Origin: an uncultured Bacteroidales bacterium
GTDB taxonomy: Bacteria; Bacteroidota; Bacteroidia; Bacteroidales; Muribaculaceae
Direction of reading: 5' to 3'
NCBI GenBank assembly: GCA_947173955.1
Contig: CAMWHE010000014.1
Coordinates: forward strand, 1 to 44,833
Length of the DNA: 44,833 bases
Below are positions 36,200 to 44,331 of the stretch, in pieces. A model generated the notes under the pieces. That model was not told the DNA's origin. It made no database searches and was given only the letters and a program-made list of their open reading frames with translations. The translations under genes were made by a program, and so were the position numbers. Numbering within the stretch: the stretch's first letter is position 1; each line of letters starts with the position of its first letter.

Positions 36200-36207
36200 T
36201 ACCTTTG
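36200..36207 (+). promoter_or_regulatory. -7 box of the LysM gene
   Basis: TACCTTTG with TTTG at 36173-36176 has 23 nt between, slightly longer than ideal. The predicted leader is about 25 nt. Confidence 0.5.
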
Positions 36208-36235
36208 TAGTTGTAATGTTTATGCAAATCGCTTC

Positions 36236-38041
36236 ATGAGAATCCAACAGCTTCGAAATATCATAGCGGCGGCACTGTTTTCGGTCGGAACGCTGCTTTA
36301 TGCGGTCTCCCCGGATCTTCCGCGTGCCTTTGTCAACGGCAAGGAATACTATTACTATGATGTCAAAAAAGGTGAGAGTATATATAAGGTAGCCAAGCAG
36401 ATGGGGGTCACTACATCCGAGATCACGTCGGCCAATCCCCAGGCTCTTGACGGGCTGCGTGCCGGTATGCGCCTCTATATCCCCGTCGTCGGGGAGCCTG
36501 TAGTTGCCGCCCGACCGTCCGCATCCACCCCGGCGCCTGCATCAGAGCCTGCTCCCGCACCTGTCGCCGAGCCGAAACCGGCAGTCAGACCGGCTCCCCA
36601 GCCTGCGCCTGCCGTGGAGGAGTCGCCTGTAACCGGCCGTCCGACTGTCGAGCACAAGGTGAAGCGCGGCGAGTCGCTCTACGGCATCGCCCAGTCGGCC
36701 GGAATGTCGCTGTCCGAAGTTCTTAAGCTCAATCCTCAGGCTGCCAACGGAGTGGCTCCCGGCGACATACTTACTCTCTATGCGTCTGCTTCCGCAGCCG
36801 AAGCTCCGGCTGTTGCGACTGAGAATGACAGCGATGACAGCGGACTCAGCGACGTACCGTCGACCGACTATTCGCTGATAGGTTCAGAGCGCCTCATATC
36901 GCAGCGTTATGTCGAAGAGGTTGAGCCTTCCGACAGTGTAGCTTCGGTCGTGCCGTCTGATACTCTCAACGTGGCTCTTGTGCTTCCGTTCATGCTGTCG
37001 CAGGAAGAGCCGTCGAAAGCCGCGCAGCTGTTCACGGAGTTTTATGAGGGATTTCTTCTCGCAGCCCGTCGGGTGGCGGAGGACAACCCCTCGACACATA
37101 TCATCGTGAGAGCCTACGACTCTGCTATGTCGGCCGATACCGTGGCCGCGCTGATGCGTGAGCCGGAGATGGCTGCGGCCGATATAATAATCGGTCCCGA
37201 CAATGAGGAGCAACTCTCGGTTATAGCTTCCGGAATGAGCGCCGATTCCTACCTCTTCAATGCCTTCAATGTCAAGAGTCAGCTGTATAAGACCTATCCT
37301 CATGTCATTCAGGCTAATATCCCCCACGGCGATCTGTATGCCGAAGCTGTCGACGAGTTCGTCAAGCTTTATCCCGGAAGCCTTCCGGTGATACTGTCGC
37401 GCTACGACGGCCAGGCCGACAAGGATGCCTTCGTGTCGCTGCTCAAGGAGCGCATGGACACTCTCGGACGCGACTATCGCGAGATCACATTCCGCAATCT
37501 CCTCCAGGTCAAGGACCTTAAGGATCTGCCTGATTCGGTCGACTGTGTGTTTGTCCCCATCTCGGGGCAGCGTGCCGAGTTTGCCAAGATCACCGAGGGC
37601 ATCCGGCGTTTCGCCGCCGAGCGCCCGGAGTTGCGTACCTCGCTGTTCGGCTATCCGGAGTGGATTACATTCCGCGGCGAATATCTCAATCGTCTCGGCG
37701 AAAACAATGCCACTATCTATACCCGCTTCTATGCCTCGGCTGCGGAGCCTGCCCGCATAGAGATTGAGGGTGAGTTCAAGGACGAATACGGTACGTCGAT
37801 GCTCGACGCGGCCCCCGTACAAGGTCTGTTGGGCTACGACTCAGGTATGTATCTCCTCTCTACGGCCATAGGTAACGGGGGCGACTTTCTTGAAGATCCA
37901 GGCTCCTATATAGGCATTCAGAGCGCATTCCATTATGCCCTCCCTGCATCTCCTGATGAGACGCTGAAGCTTGTCAACCGTGCGATATTTATAGTCACAT
38001 TCGGCCCCAACGGCTATATCGACAAGAAACCCGTACTATGA
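36236..38041 (+). CDS. LysM-domain protein with periplasmic-binding-protein-like domain
   Basis: The 601-residue protein has a signal peptide (about 1-25). LysM 1 (about 38-81, 'YDVKKGESIYKVAKQMGV') is followed by a Pro/Ala-rich linker and LysM 2 (about 139-182, 'HKVKRGESLYGIAQSAGM'). A type-1 periplasmic-binding fold runs from about 240 to 600 ('NVALVLPFML', 'IIIGPDNEEQLSVIA'). The LysM domains would tether it to peptidoglycan. The binding domain resembles amino-acid ABC transporter receptors, but no transporter is nearby. Its stop overlaps the next gene by 4 bp (ATGA), so the pair is co-translated. Confidence 0.87.
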   Translation: MRIQQLRNIIAAALFSVGTLLYAVSPDLPRAFVNGKEYYYYDVKKGESIYKVAKQMGVTTSEITSANPQALDGLRAGMRLYIPVVGEPVVAARPSASTPAPASEPAPAPVAEPKPAVRPAPQPAPAVEESPVTGRPTVEHKVKRGESLYGIAQSAGMSLSEVLKLNPQAANGVAPGDILTLYASASAAEAPAVATENDSDDSGLSDVPSTDYSLIGSERLISQRYVEEVEPSDSVASVVPSDTLNVALVLPFMLSQEEPSKAAQLFTEFYEGFLLAARRVAEDNPSTHIIVRAYDSAMSADTVAALMREPEMAAADIIIGPDNEEQLSVIASGMSADSYLFNAFNVKSQLYKTYPHVIQANIPHGDLYAEAVDEFVKLYPGSLPVILSRYDGQADKDAFVSLLKERMDTLGRDYREITFRNLLQVKDLKDLPDSVDCVFVPISGQRAEFAKITEGIRRFAAERPELRTSLFGYPEWITFRGEYLNRLGENNATIYTRFYASAAEPARIEIEGEFKDEYGTSMLDAAPVQGLLGYDSGMYLLSTAIGNGGDFLEDPGSYIGIQSAFHYALPASPDETLKLVNRAIFIVTFGPNGYIDKKPVL

Positions 38042-38724
38042 GAAAGTCGCTGGCTCTCATTCTGATAGTCTTGATGACGTCGCTGACGTCCGTCGCCCAG
38101 ACGCTTTACAGATCCCACGTCCATGTCGGTGGTCATGCCGGCGCATCCCTTTCGCAGCAGACCTTCAGCCCGTCGATAGAGCAGGGGATGCACAAAGGGC
38201 TGACCTTCGGCGCCTCGTTCCGCTACGCTGAGGAGCGTCACGTAGGCCTCATGGCCGAGCTCAACTTCACGCAGCGCGGTTGGACCGAGGATTTCAGCGA
38301 TAATCCGCAGTTCAGCTATTCCCGCACGCTCTCCTATATCGAGCTGCCCATCATGACTCACATCTTCTTCGGGAGCCGTAAGGTCAAATGCTTCTTCAAT
38401 CTCGGCCCCCAGCTGTGCTACATGGTGGGCGACAATATTTCCGCAAACTTCGACTACCGTAATATCAGCTCGATACCCGACTTCCCGACCCGTAACCGCA
38501 CCACAGTCCAGATGGGTATGGACGTTGAAAACCGCTTCGACTATGGAATCTGTGGCGGAGTCGGTATGGAACTGATAATCAAAAAGCGTCATTCGATAAT
38601 GCTCGAAGGACGCTACTACTATGGTCTGGGCAACATATACGGAGCCTCCAAAAAAGACTATTTCAGCGCCTCCCGCGGCAGCTCCATAATGGTCACCCTC
38701 GGCTACATGTTCCGCCTCAAATAA
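38038..38724 (+). CDS. PorT-family outer-membrane beta-barrel protein
   Basis: The 228-residue protein has a signal peptide (MRKSLALILIVLMTSLTSVAQ). Alternating beta-strand pattern with 'GASFRYAEERHVGLMAELNFTQRGW', 'YIELPIMTHIFFG' and a final strand ending Y-M-F-R-L-K is typical of PorT/OMP_b-brl_2 small barrels. Partner in the envelope unknown; coupling to the LysM protein suggests a joint role linking peptidoglycan and outer membrane. Confidence 0.85.
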   Translation: MRKSLALILIVLMTSLTSVAQTLYRSHVHVGGHAGASLSQQTFSPSIEQGMHKGLTFGASFRYAEERHVGLMAELNFTQRGWTEDFSDNPQFSYSRTLSYIELPIMTHIFFGSRKVKCFFNLGPQLCYMVGDNISANFDYRNISSIPDFPTRNRTTVQMGMDVENRFDYGICGGVGMELIIKKRHSIMLEGRYYYGLGNIYGASKKDYFSASRGSSIMVTLGYMFRLK

Positions 38725-38749
38725 GCCCCTCTACGTTATCTGTCTTTAT

Positions 38750-38836
38750 GTGAGTTCGAGAAAGTCAAGTTAATTATGACGCTTTCATAAGTCAGCGTCT
38801 GAAAGACAAGTTATTATAGGCAACCGCTTTAGCCGC
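38750..38836 (+). repeat. Diverged copy of a dispersed intergenic repeat
   Basis: GTGAGTTCGA (38750-38759), a GACGCT/AGCGTC hairpin (about 38779-38800) and GTTATTATAGGCAACC (38810-38825) appear in the same order as in 39443-39492, where the blocks read GTGAGTTCGA and GTTATTTTGGTCAACC (13 of 16 identical). It fills the gap before the frameshifted gene. Confidence 0.55.
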
Positions 38837-38849
38837 CCTCCTCTTTCCG

Positions 38850-39441
38850 ATGAAGAAGATTCATTTTTTACCTTTGCTAATAGTTGTATTAAGCGTAATC
38901 TCAGTTTTTGGGAACCCAATACCAACTCTTTCTAATTCCGGATCAAGCAGTATTCTAAAACAGGTTTTACCCGATTCACTATACATTATGCTGAAGAATA
39001 GACCAACCATTTTTTATTCAAGTGGTCATTATGGATATTCTTGGTCATTGATAGCAAGGACGGATAGCACATATCAAGTATACCGGAAGAGTTGATTACT
39101 CAGGGGATTGCTATCTTAACGAAATTTCCGAGTCTGCCCGTTTTGATACTACCAAACTATTTATTCATAACGATGCAATTTTATCATGGGGATTTGACAC
39201 CATTTCTGTAGAAGCTATTAATATGAAGAAAGTGGACAGAACACCTTTTGTCACAATATGGACAGATCTTTCTGTCTTTGACTCAAATGGTGAAAACACA
39301 TTTAGTTCGGATAATGCTATTTCATTTGCAGGGAGTGATAGCATAGCCTTCAATAAAAAATATCATAAATTATGCTTGATGATGTGGTGGATCGCCGATC
39401 TAAAAATTAGGGAATATATCCTCGATTCAGTAATCAATTAA
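38850..39441 (+). pseudogene. Frameshifted secreted hypothetical protein
   Basis: A signal-peptide start (MKKIHFLPLLIVVLSVISVFG) opens a frame that stops at 39093-39095. The downstream frame continues without stops from about 39088 to TAA at 39439-39441 and is plainly coding ('YSGDCYLNEISES', 'IHNDAILSWGFDTISVEAIN'). Removing one A at 39087-39088 joins the halves as Tyr-Arg-Arg-Val-Asp-Tyr, giving about 196 residues. There is no long homopolymer, so this may be a real mutation or a sequencing error. The DNA is much AT-richer than the genes to the left. No family recognised. Confidence 0.7.
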
Positions 39442-39775
39442 CGTGAGTTCGACATAAGCAAGCGCCGGGAAGGCGCGTTATTTTGGTCAACCTCAGGCGT
39501 GCTTGCGCCTGAGGATAAGGATAATACAGTCAGTATTGAGCGTCGAAGACGCGATGTTATCACAGATCAATAAGCAATGTATGCTTGCCACTAATCGGCT
39601 TTAATCGGCGTACCTTCGGCACGCCCGACAGGCTGATATCTGACCTGCCGTGCACGCCGGCCTACGGCCTCGGCGTACACGGTTACTATAAAATCGATGT
39701 TCTGTCGGACATCTGCTTTAATATCAGATTGTTACCAGACAAACAGGGTGCTCGATTATATCGAACTCACGTTAA
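39438..39775. repeat. 338-bp unit bounded by 20-bp inverted repeats, rich in hairpins
   Basis: TTAACGTGAGTTCGACATAA (39438-39457) recurs inverted at 39756-39775 with one mismatch. Inside are strong hairpins such as CCTCAGGCG/CGCCTGAGG (39491-39514), GCGTC/GACGC (near 39540-39552) and GGCGT/ACGCC (near 39607-39625). There is no transposase and no clear target-site duplication. The left arm overlaps the stop codon of the frameshifted gene. Short ORFs inside show no family likeness. Confidence 0.6.
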
Positions 39776-40385
39776 CGTATGTCATGATTTTGAAGTTTTT
39801 GGAGGTTTTTAACTGTGCGCCGGGGCGCGTTTGATTTTTACACCGCAGAATAAGCGGCTGAAAATCAGTGCTGATAGGCACGTTAGCCGACAAGGGTTTG
39901 ATGAAAAGGCGCAAGCCCCTGAATACTCTTTTTCATAGGCACGACTGAAAAAGGAATATTTTTTAATCAAATTTACCTGCCCTTTTCGAGCGTAGATAAA
40001 GACGCTAACTTCGCGGGTGTGAAATATCGGATGCGCTTCGGTGCGTTCAAACAGTTAATTCCTCCTAAACGCCTCGGCAAAAATATGACCTATACGTTAC
40101 AACTTCGGCGGTTCTCCCAACCGCAACTTAAATGCGTATCAAACACCGTGTAATCGACTTGTCGCTTTGCTCGGCAAAGAAATCACTCACGGCAAAAGCG
40201 AAAATCAGAAAATGTGAAGTCCGGCAGACGAGGTACAGAAAAAGCAATCGCCCCGATGAGAGGCGATGCAACAAATGGTTCAAGGTCGTAGAGTTCCTAA
40301 ATCACCACAAAGGGCATAATGAACGGTAAAAGTCATTATCAGGCGAAAGTTCGCCACTCCGAAGCAACAAGTCCATATACAACAA

Positions 40386-40411
40386 AACCCCTCGGGGGTG
40401 TCCGAGGGGTT
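40386..40411. terminator. Strong bidirectional-looking hairpin
   Basis: A perfect 10-bp GC-rich stem with a 6-nt loop, and short A runs on the left (a U run on the minus strand). It could terminate leftward transcription or stabilise an RNA. Confidence 0.5.
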
Positions 40412-40489
40412 GTACGAGTTAGGGATTGAAGCCTTCCGGTCGAGACCTTAGGTTCGATTCACGAAAGCGCGGCGGCGGTGCCGCAACTT

Positions 40490-40523
40490 CATAAGAAAAC
40501 CCCGACAATCATAGTCGAGGTTT
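40490..40523 (-). terminator. Rho-independent terminator of the receptor gene
   Basis: On the minus strand AAACCTCGAC (40523-40514) pairs with GTCGGGGTTT (40506-40497), one G-T pair, followed by TCTT. It lies 27 bp after the receptor stop. Confidence 0.75.
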
Positions 40524-40549
40524 CTGAGTAGTATGAGTTGCTGTTTCTA

Positions 40550-42628
40550 TTATAGTCGATTCATTTCAGCTTCTGACGCCGCAGAACCTTTATATTTACT
40601 TTTACGAGGCTGAAAATTGTAGATTATGTTCAGGGCTACGCCTCTACGGTCATAACTCTGCCGCTTATCAACGAAAACGCCATAAGTGTTCATAGTCCAG
40701 TCGTTGTTGGCTGTGTTGAAAATGTCGGTAGCAGACAGTTTGAGAGTGAGAGATTTATTCAGGAATGATTTGCCAACTGATGCGTCCATAGTGAACCATG
40801 AACCACCGAAGCGGTTAGTGTGCATATCGCCCTGTGAACTTCCGCTGATATTAGCAGTAATAGACCACCCATGCGGCAAAGAGAAAGTATTGTCAAAATA
40901 GTACGAGTATATAGGCTTGTTGTATCTGTTATTATCAATGGTGAGCCACTGTCGGTACAACCCTGCTGTAACACTGGGAGTCCAAAAACGTATAGGCTGG
41001 CTCCACACCAGATACATACTTAACGCAGAAACGTCGATATTCACAGGGTGCATAAATAATTGCAGATTATCGGCGGGATATACCTGCTTTACAAATGCAT
41101 ATGTGTCAAGAGAGCGGAAACAGTCAGCCTGGAGCATGAATCCTTTCCACATACCGAACAACTGGACGTCATGCATTCTCTCGTCATGCAGTCCGGGATT
41201 ACCACCCTCAATCTCATGTTGACCGGTGTAATTGAGAGAACCCGTGAGCTGCGAGTAAGGAGGCTTGACAGTAGCCATTTTATAACTGATGCTTATCTGC
41301 GATTCTTCGTTGAAAGAATAACCGAGAGAAAGGTCGGGTGTAAGCGTGTGGTCGCGGCGGCTGATATCATCGTCGCGCTTGCCGTTGACTTTGAAGTCAT
41401 AATTGACATATTCGTATCTCGCACCGGCAGAGAGGGAAAACTTACCAAACATACGTGACCATGACGCATATAGGGCGGTAGAAGTCTGTCGAGCGTCAGT
41501 TAAAGAGGATGGTATATATTCGCTTACATTGGAATTCAGCATACGATAATCAAGAGAGCTATGTGTGTAACTGTCTTGCGTTCCAACAGTAAATTCTCCA
41601 TTCCAAAGAGGTAAATTCAGATATAGCTTACCCGCCCAAAGTGTTGAAGTCCGTTTATCCGTAGAGTTTACGGCAGGGATCGTAGATGCGGGGTAAATGG
41701 TAGCAACATCATTCGCATCGTATGCACTACGGAAATCGCCGTCGAAATGAAGAAGATATTTGTCAGCAAATGTATTTTCATAATAGAGAGAAGCCAGGTG
41801 GCTGTGTGCTCTTATACGCTTGTCGATGTCTCGGGCTATAACCGGGTTATTGTCAAGCCATTCAGAGCCGGAGTTAAAAAAATCGCCACGCTCAGGATTG
41901 TAACGGTAATATGCACCAAACGATTGTGCTCCGTGAGAGTAGTTAAAGCCGCCCTTGACTACACCTGTTGTCGTCGGGAAAGAATTGAATTGGCTACTAC
42001 CTATAACAGTTTCTTTTCCCTGATAGACAAGAGTATTAGTTGTAGTTCCTTTATTTACTGAATTATTGCGGTTTATCGTACCGTTTAAGAAAAACTCCCA
42101 ATCGCCAGTGCGATAACTCAAAGCGAGATAATCCATAACGGACCATTTGCGTCGGCGTTGAAGTTGAAACTGATCTGTCAAAGACAGCCCTTGCACGAAA
42201 TTACGACGCGTGGATATTTTAAGAACCGCGCCTGTTGTGCTTTCATAAGCAGCACCGGGAGCCATCAGCAGTTCCACTTTTTTCAAGTTGGAGGACAGCA
42301 ACTGTTGTAACTCCGTCTCGTCACACATAGGTCGTCCATCTATATATATTTCAATATTGCTTTTACCAATAACGCTGACTACATTGTCAGTAACCTTAAT
42401 CATCGGTAATTGAGCAAGCACATCGAGAGCGGTGCCAAGATCAGCAAGGTTAGAGCCTGGAATAGTTGATATGAGAGTTGAACCGACCAATTTTGTTGCC
42501 GGTTGTTTAGCGGTAACTATAACCTCTTGTAACTCGTGGGTCAGGCTATCTGTAGCTTCATTTTGTGCATAACCACTTTCAAAAAAGAGAAAGACGGTCA
42601 GAACTGAAATTAGAATTTTATTTTTCAT
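40550..42628 (-). CDS. TonB-dependent-receptor-like outer-membrane barrel
   Basis: The 692-residue protein starts MKNKILISVLTVF with a signal peptide ending about residue 22. A plug domain follows (about 35-145; 'LQEVIVTAKQPATKLVG', 'IEIYIDGRPM', 'VELLMAPGAAYESTTGAVLKIST'). An OMP_b-brl_3-type barrel then reaches the C-terminus, with 'SLGYSFNEESQISISYK' and 'LKLSATDIFNT'. There is no N-terminal carboxypeptidase-regulatory domain. Unlike SusC proteins it has no SusD partner; the ligand is unknown. It is last in a co-directional cluster, 96 bp after the membrane-anchored regulator, and has its own likely promoter. Confidence 0.85.
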   Translation of the reverse strand: MKNKILISVLTVFLFFESGYAQNEATDSLTHELQEVIVTAKQPATKLVGSTLISTIPGSNLADLGTALDVLAQLPMIKVTDNVVSVIGKSNIEIYIDGRPMCDETELQQLLSSNLKKVELLMAPGAAYESTTGAVLKISTRRNFVQGLSLTDQFQLQRRRKWSVMDYLALSYRTGDWEFFLNGTINRNNSVNKGTTTNTLVYQGKETVIGSSQFNSFPTTTGVVKGGFNYSHGAQSFGAYYRYNPERGDFFNSGSEWLDNNPVIARDIDKRIRAHSHLASLYYENTFADKYLLHFDGDFRSAYDANDVATIYPASTIPAVNSTDKRTSTLWAGKLYLNLPLWNGEFTVGTQDSYTHSSLDYRMLNSNVSEYIPSSLTDARQTSTALYASWSRMFGKFSLSAGARYEYVNYDFKVNGKRDDDISRRDHTLTPDLSLGYSFNEESQISISYKMATVKPPYSQLTGSLNYTGQHEIEGGNPGLHDERMHDVQLFGMWKGFMLQADCFRSLDTYAFVKQVYPADNLQLFMHPVNIDVSALSMYLVWSQPIRFWTPSVTAGLYRQWLTIDNNRYNKPIYSYYFDNTFSLPHGWSITANISGSSQGDMHTNRFGGSWFTMDASVGKSFLNKSLTLKLSATDIFNTANNDWTMNTYGVFVDKRQSYDRRGVALNIIYNFQPRKSKYKGSAASEAEMNRL

Positions 42629-42646
42629 GCCTTGCGAATTTTTCTG

Positions 42647-42713
42647 CAAAGCAAGTGAAACTGCCTCAATCTGACCTAAAAATTTGTCTGACTTTTATCT
42701 GACAAATTCTGAC
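42647..42713 (-). promoter_or_regulatory. Receptor promoter with phased GTCAGA repeats
   Basis: On the minus strand GTCAGA occurs at 42713-42708, 42703-42698, 42692-42687 and 42675-42670, spacings 10, 11 and 17 bp. A -7-like box TTGCTTTG (42654-42647, one mismatch to TAnnTTTG) follows, 19 nt before the receptor ATG. AATTTGTC/GACAAATT also forms an inverted repeat here (42681-42688/42701-42708). Direct repeats at helical spacing fit dimers of winged-helix OmpR-type regulators. Confidence 0.6.
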
Positions 42714-42724
42714 AGAGTTGTATA

Positions 42725-43567
42725 TCAGCTATTTATCCGAAGCTCGTATGAGTCTCCTCTGTTGCAAACAATCTCCATGTTTGCCTGGGCAAGAGCGTTC
42801 TTTGTGCGCTTGACAAGGGTATAAAGCGATTCCTCAGCATTACTCTTATTACCCCAAAGAGATTCGCACAAACTTCGTTTATCGACTTTCATGCCCGGAG
42901 CCTCAAGAAGCATTCGGGTCAACTGCCGCTGCATGGGAGTGAGTTTGATATCGTCAATCGATGGAGCAGCGGAAAGGGCAATAAATTTTGCTTCGGTTGT
43001 CTCGGTTTCCTTTCTTTTCCAGATAAACATACTTGCCATTGAGAGAATAGAAAGCGAGAACAGGATTCCCGGTATTGTCTGATCCGAAGCATAGAAAATA
43101 GAAGCCATGGAACAGTCGGCGAACCCCTGAACTTGTATTGCAAGCCCTTCAGTAGCGTGTTCGGGCATAAGCATAATGGAATCAGATGCTATCTTATTTC
43201 CTCCAATTCTATGCGAAACATTTTTATTATCAATCAACGCAATAGTGAAGTAAGCATCTTCTTTCAATGCCGGATTTCTGAAATTGACATCCGATGCCTG
43301 ATATATCAAAGGCTTATGGGTGGTTTCGTGCATATGGCGTATAGCGGCGATAGTGTCGGGGCGCGTCCACAGTTCACTATTTTTATTAGCTAAAGCAAAC
43401 ATCGCATCATTAAGGTCATTTGCAATATTCTGTTTAGCGTTTGAATAGGAAAAGCAACAGGTAATTACTGATGCTATCATAAAAGCCAATGGAATGAACA
43501 TACCATAACGTAGTGCTGAACCGGAATCGGCAGATATGTTATTCTTAATAGGAGCGGTAGATCTCAT
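42725..43567 (-). CDS. Membrane-anchored winged-helix transcriptional regulator
   Basis: The 280-residue protein has one membrane helix at about 21-42 and a second at about 165-183. Between them lies a periplasmic domain of about 120 residues, and the cytoplasmic C-terminus carries an OmpR/ToxR-type winged helix (about 205-278; 'LTPMQRQLTRMLLEAPGMKVDKRSLCESLWG', 'LYTLVKRTKNAL', 'NRGDSYEL'). It would sense a periplasmic or membrane signal and bind DNA directly, without a kinase. The domain order is the reverse of ToxR/CadC, whose DNA-binding domain is N-terminal. It begins 7 bp after the antitoxin-like gene and precedes the receptor gene. Confidence 0.8.
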   Translation of the reverse strand: MRSTAPIKNNISADSGSALRYGMFIPLAFMIASVITCCFSYSNAKQNIANDLNDAMFALANKNSELWTRPDTIAAIRHMHETTHKPLIYQASDVNFRNPALKEDAYFTIALIDNKNVSHRIGGNKIASDSIMLMPEHATEGLAIQVQGFADCSMASIFYASDQTIPGILFSLSILSMASMFIWKRKETETTEAKFIALSAAPSIDDIKLTPMQRQLTRMLLEAPGMKVDKRSLCESLWGNKSNAEESLYTLVKRTKNALAQANMEIVCNRGDSYELRINS

Positions 43568-43574
43568 AGCTTAA

Positions 43575-43838
43575 TCATACGTTTATAATCGACTTACCAA
43601 AGAAAGTAGACAGCATGGCGAGGGTGGAGATGGTGAAGTTATGCTCACCACTCAACCAACGTGTTATTTCATTTGGACGCTTGCCCAGTGCCTCTGCAAA
43701 CTGTCTTTTATTAAGTCCTCTTTCCTGCATAAGAGCGGCAAGCCGATTTGAAATTGCAAAAGAAAGGCGTGTTTCTTCGCGTTTCTCAACCGGGATTTCG
43801 TTAAAAATCTCCTCTAACAATATATTTGCAGTTCTCAT
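43575..43838 (-). CDS. XRE-family antitoxin-like DNA-binding protein
   Basis: The 87-residue protein has a C-terminal helix-turn-helix (about 27-83; 'LMQERGLNKRQFAEALGKRPNEITRWLSGEHNFTISTL'). Length and architecture match HigA-type antitoxins. Its ATG overlaps the upstream toxin-like gene by 4 bp, so the two are translationally coupled with the toxin-like gene first, the usual higBA order. Confidence 0.82.
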   Translation of the reverse strand: MRTANILLEEIFNEIPVEKREETRLSFAISNRLAALMQERGLNKRQFAEALGKRPNEITRWLSGEHNFTISTLAMLSTFFGKSIINV

Positions 43839-44305
43839 ACTTCAAAAGTTTTATCGGTCAATATCTCTTTTTCTGTAATCTCCACGTTACCGGCACGGAC
43901 TTCCTGTTTAAGCAGCCGCTCAAACTTCTGCAAGTCTATGACGTAACCCTGAAGCGTATCGTCTTCCTCGTAAGTGCGGCTCCGCTTTACATCACCGTTG
44001 CCGAGGATTAGGATTTTATCTGTCAAGCGAAGGCAATATAAACGGAGTTTCGATTTCAGAACAGGAAGAGCAACAACAGAATCGCTCATCTTACCCTCTC
44101 TACGGAAGTATCTCTCCAATGCTCCATTAGATAAAATCTGTTCAACAAAACGCATGATTGCCTGAAAATCAGGATTTAATTCAGCGTCTTGTCTAAATTT
44201 GGATACGAATTTTTCAAATTCGCTCTGTTCGTCAGACAAGAATTGTATTGTGTACATAGTGCAACTTTCGCTGCTGTTTACCAAAAGGAGTTCTACTTCG
44301 CTCAT
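43835..44305 (-). CDS. RelE/HigB-like toxin candidate
   Basis: The 156-residue protein contains 'YFRREGKMSDSVVALPVLKSKLRLYCLRLTDKILILGNGDVKRSRTYEED' (about 80-130), which resembles the RelE/HigB fold of Bacteroidota toxins that cut ribosome-bound mRNA. Pairing with an XRE gene supports this. The chosen ATG has AAGG upstream at good spacing; a Met at residue 17 (MYTIQFLSDEQ) is an alternative start. Toxicity is inferred from context. Confidence 0.65.
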   Translation of the reverse strand: MSEVELLLVNSSESCTMYTIQFLSDEQSEFEKFVSKFRQDAELNPDFQAIMRFVEQILSNGALERYFRREGKMSDSVVALPVLKSKLRLYCLRLTDKILILGNGDVKRSRTYEEDDTLQGYVIDLQKFERLLKQEVRAGNVEITEKEILTDKTFEV

Positions 44306-44331
44306 AATACCTTACGTTTATAATGATAACG

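Larger units (their letters stand above)
39776..40549. other. Non-coding, hairpin-rich region, possibly remnant of a mobile element
   Basis: No convincing gene in about 770 bp. An open frame at 40132-40329 (65 basic residues) has no recognisable domain. Visible structure includes ATCGCC/GGCGAT near 40237-40257, a strong hairpin AACCCCTCGG/CCGAGGGGTT at 40386-40411, and a terminator at 40490-40523. The overall look recalls intergenic stretches of Bacteroides conjugative elements, from memory only. Confidence 0.5.

Noticed and set aside
36884-37822. Open frame of 312 codons antisense to the LysM protein gene
   Set aside because: It is opposite a well-supported coding region and shows no domain or start signal.
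39585-39812. 75-codon open frame inside the inverted-repeat unit
   Set aside because: It crosses the right inverted repeat and several hairpins; more likely a by-product of the repeat sequence than a protein gene.
40132-40329. 65-codon basic open frame in the non-coding region
   Set aside because: No recognisable domain, no ribosome-binding or promoter signal, and it lies in hairpin-rich DNA where several similar-sized frames occur.
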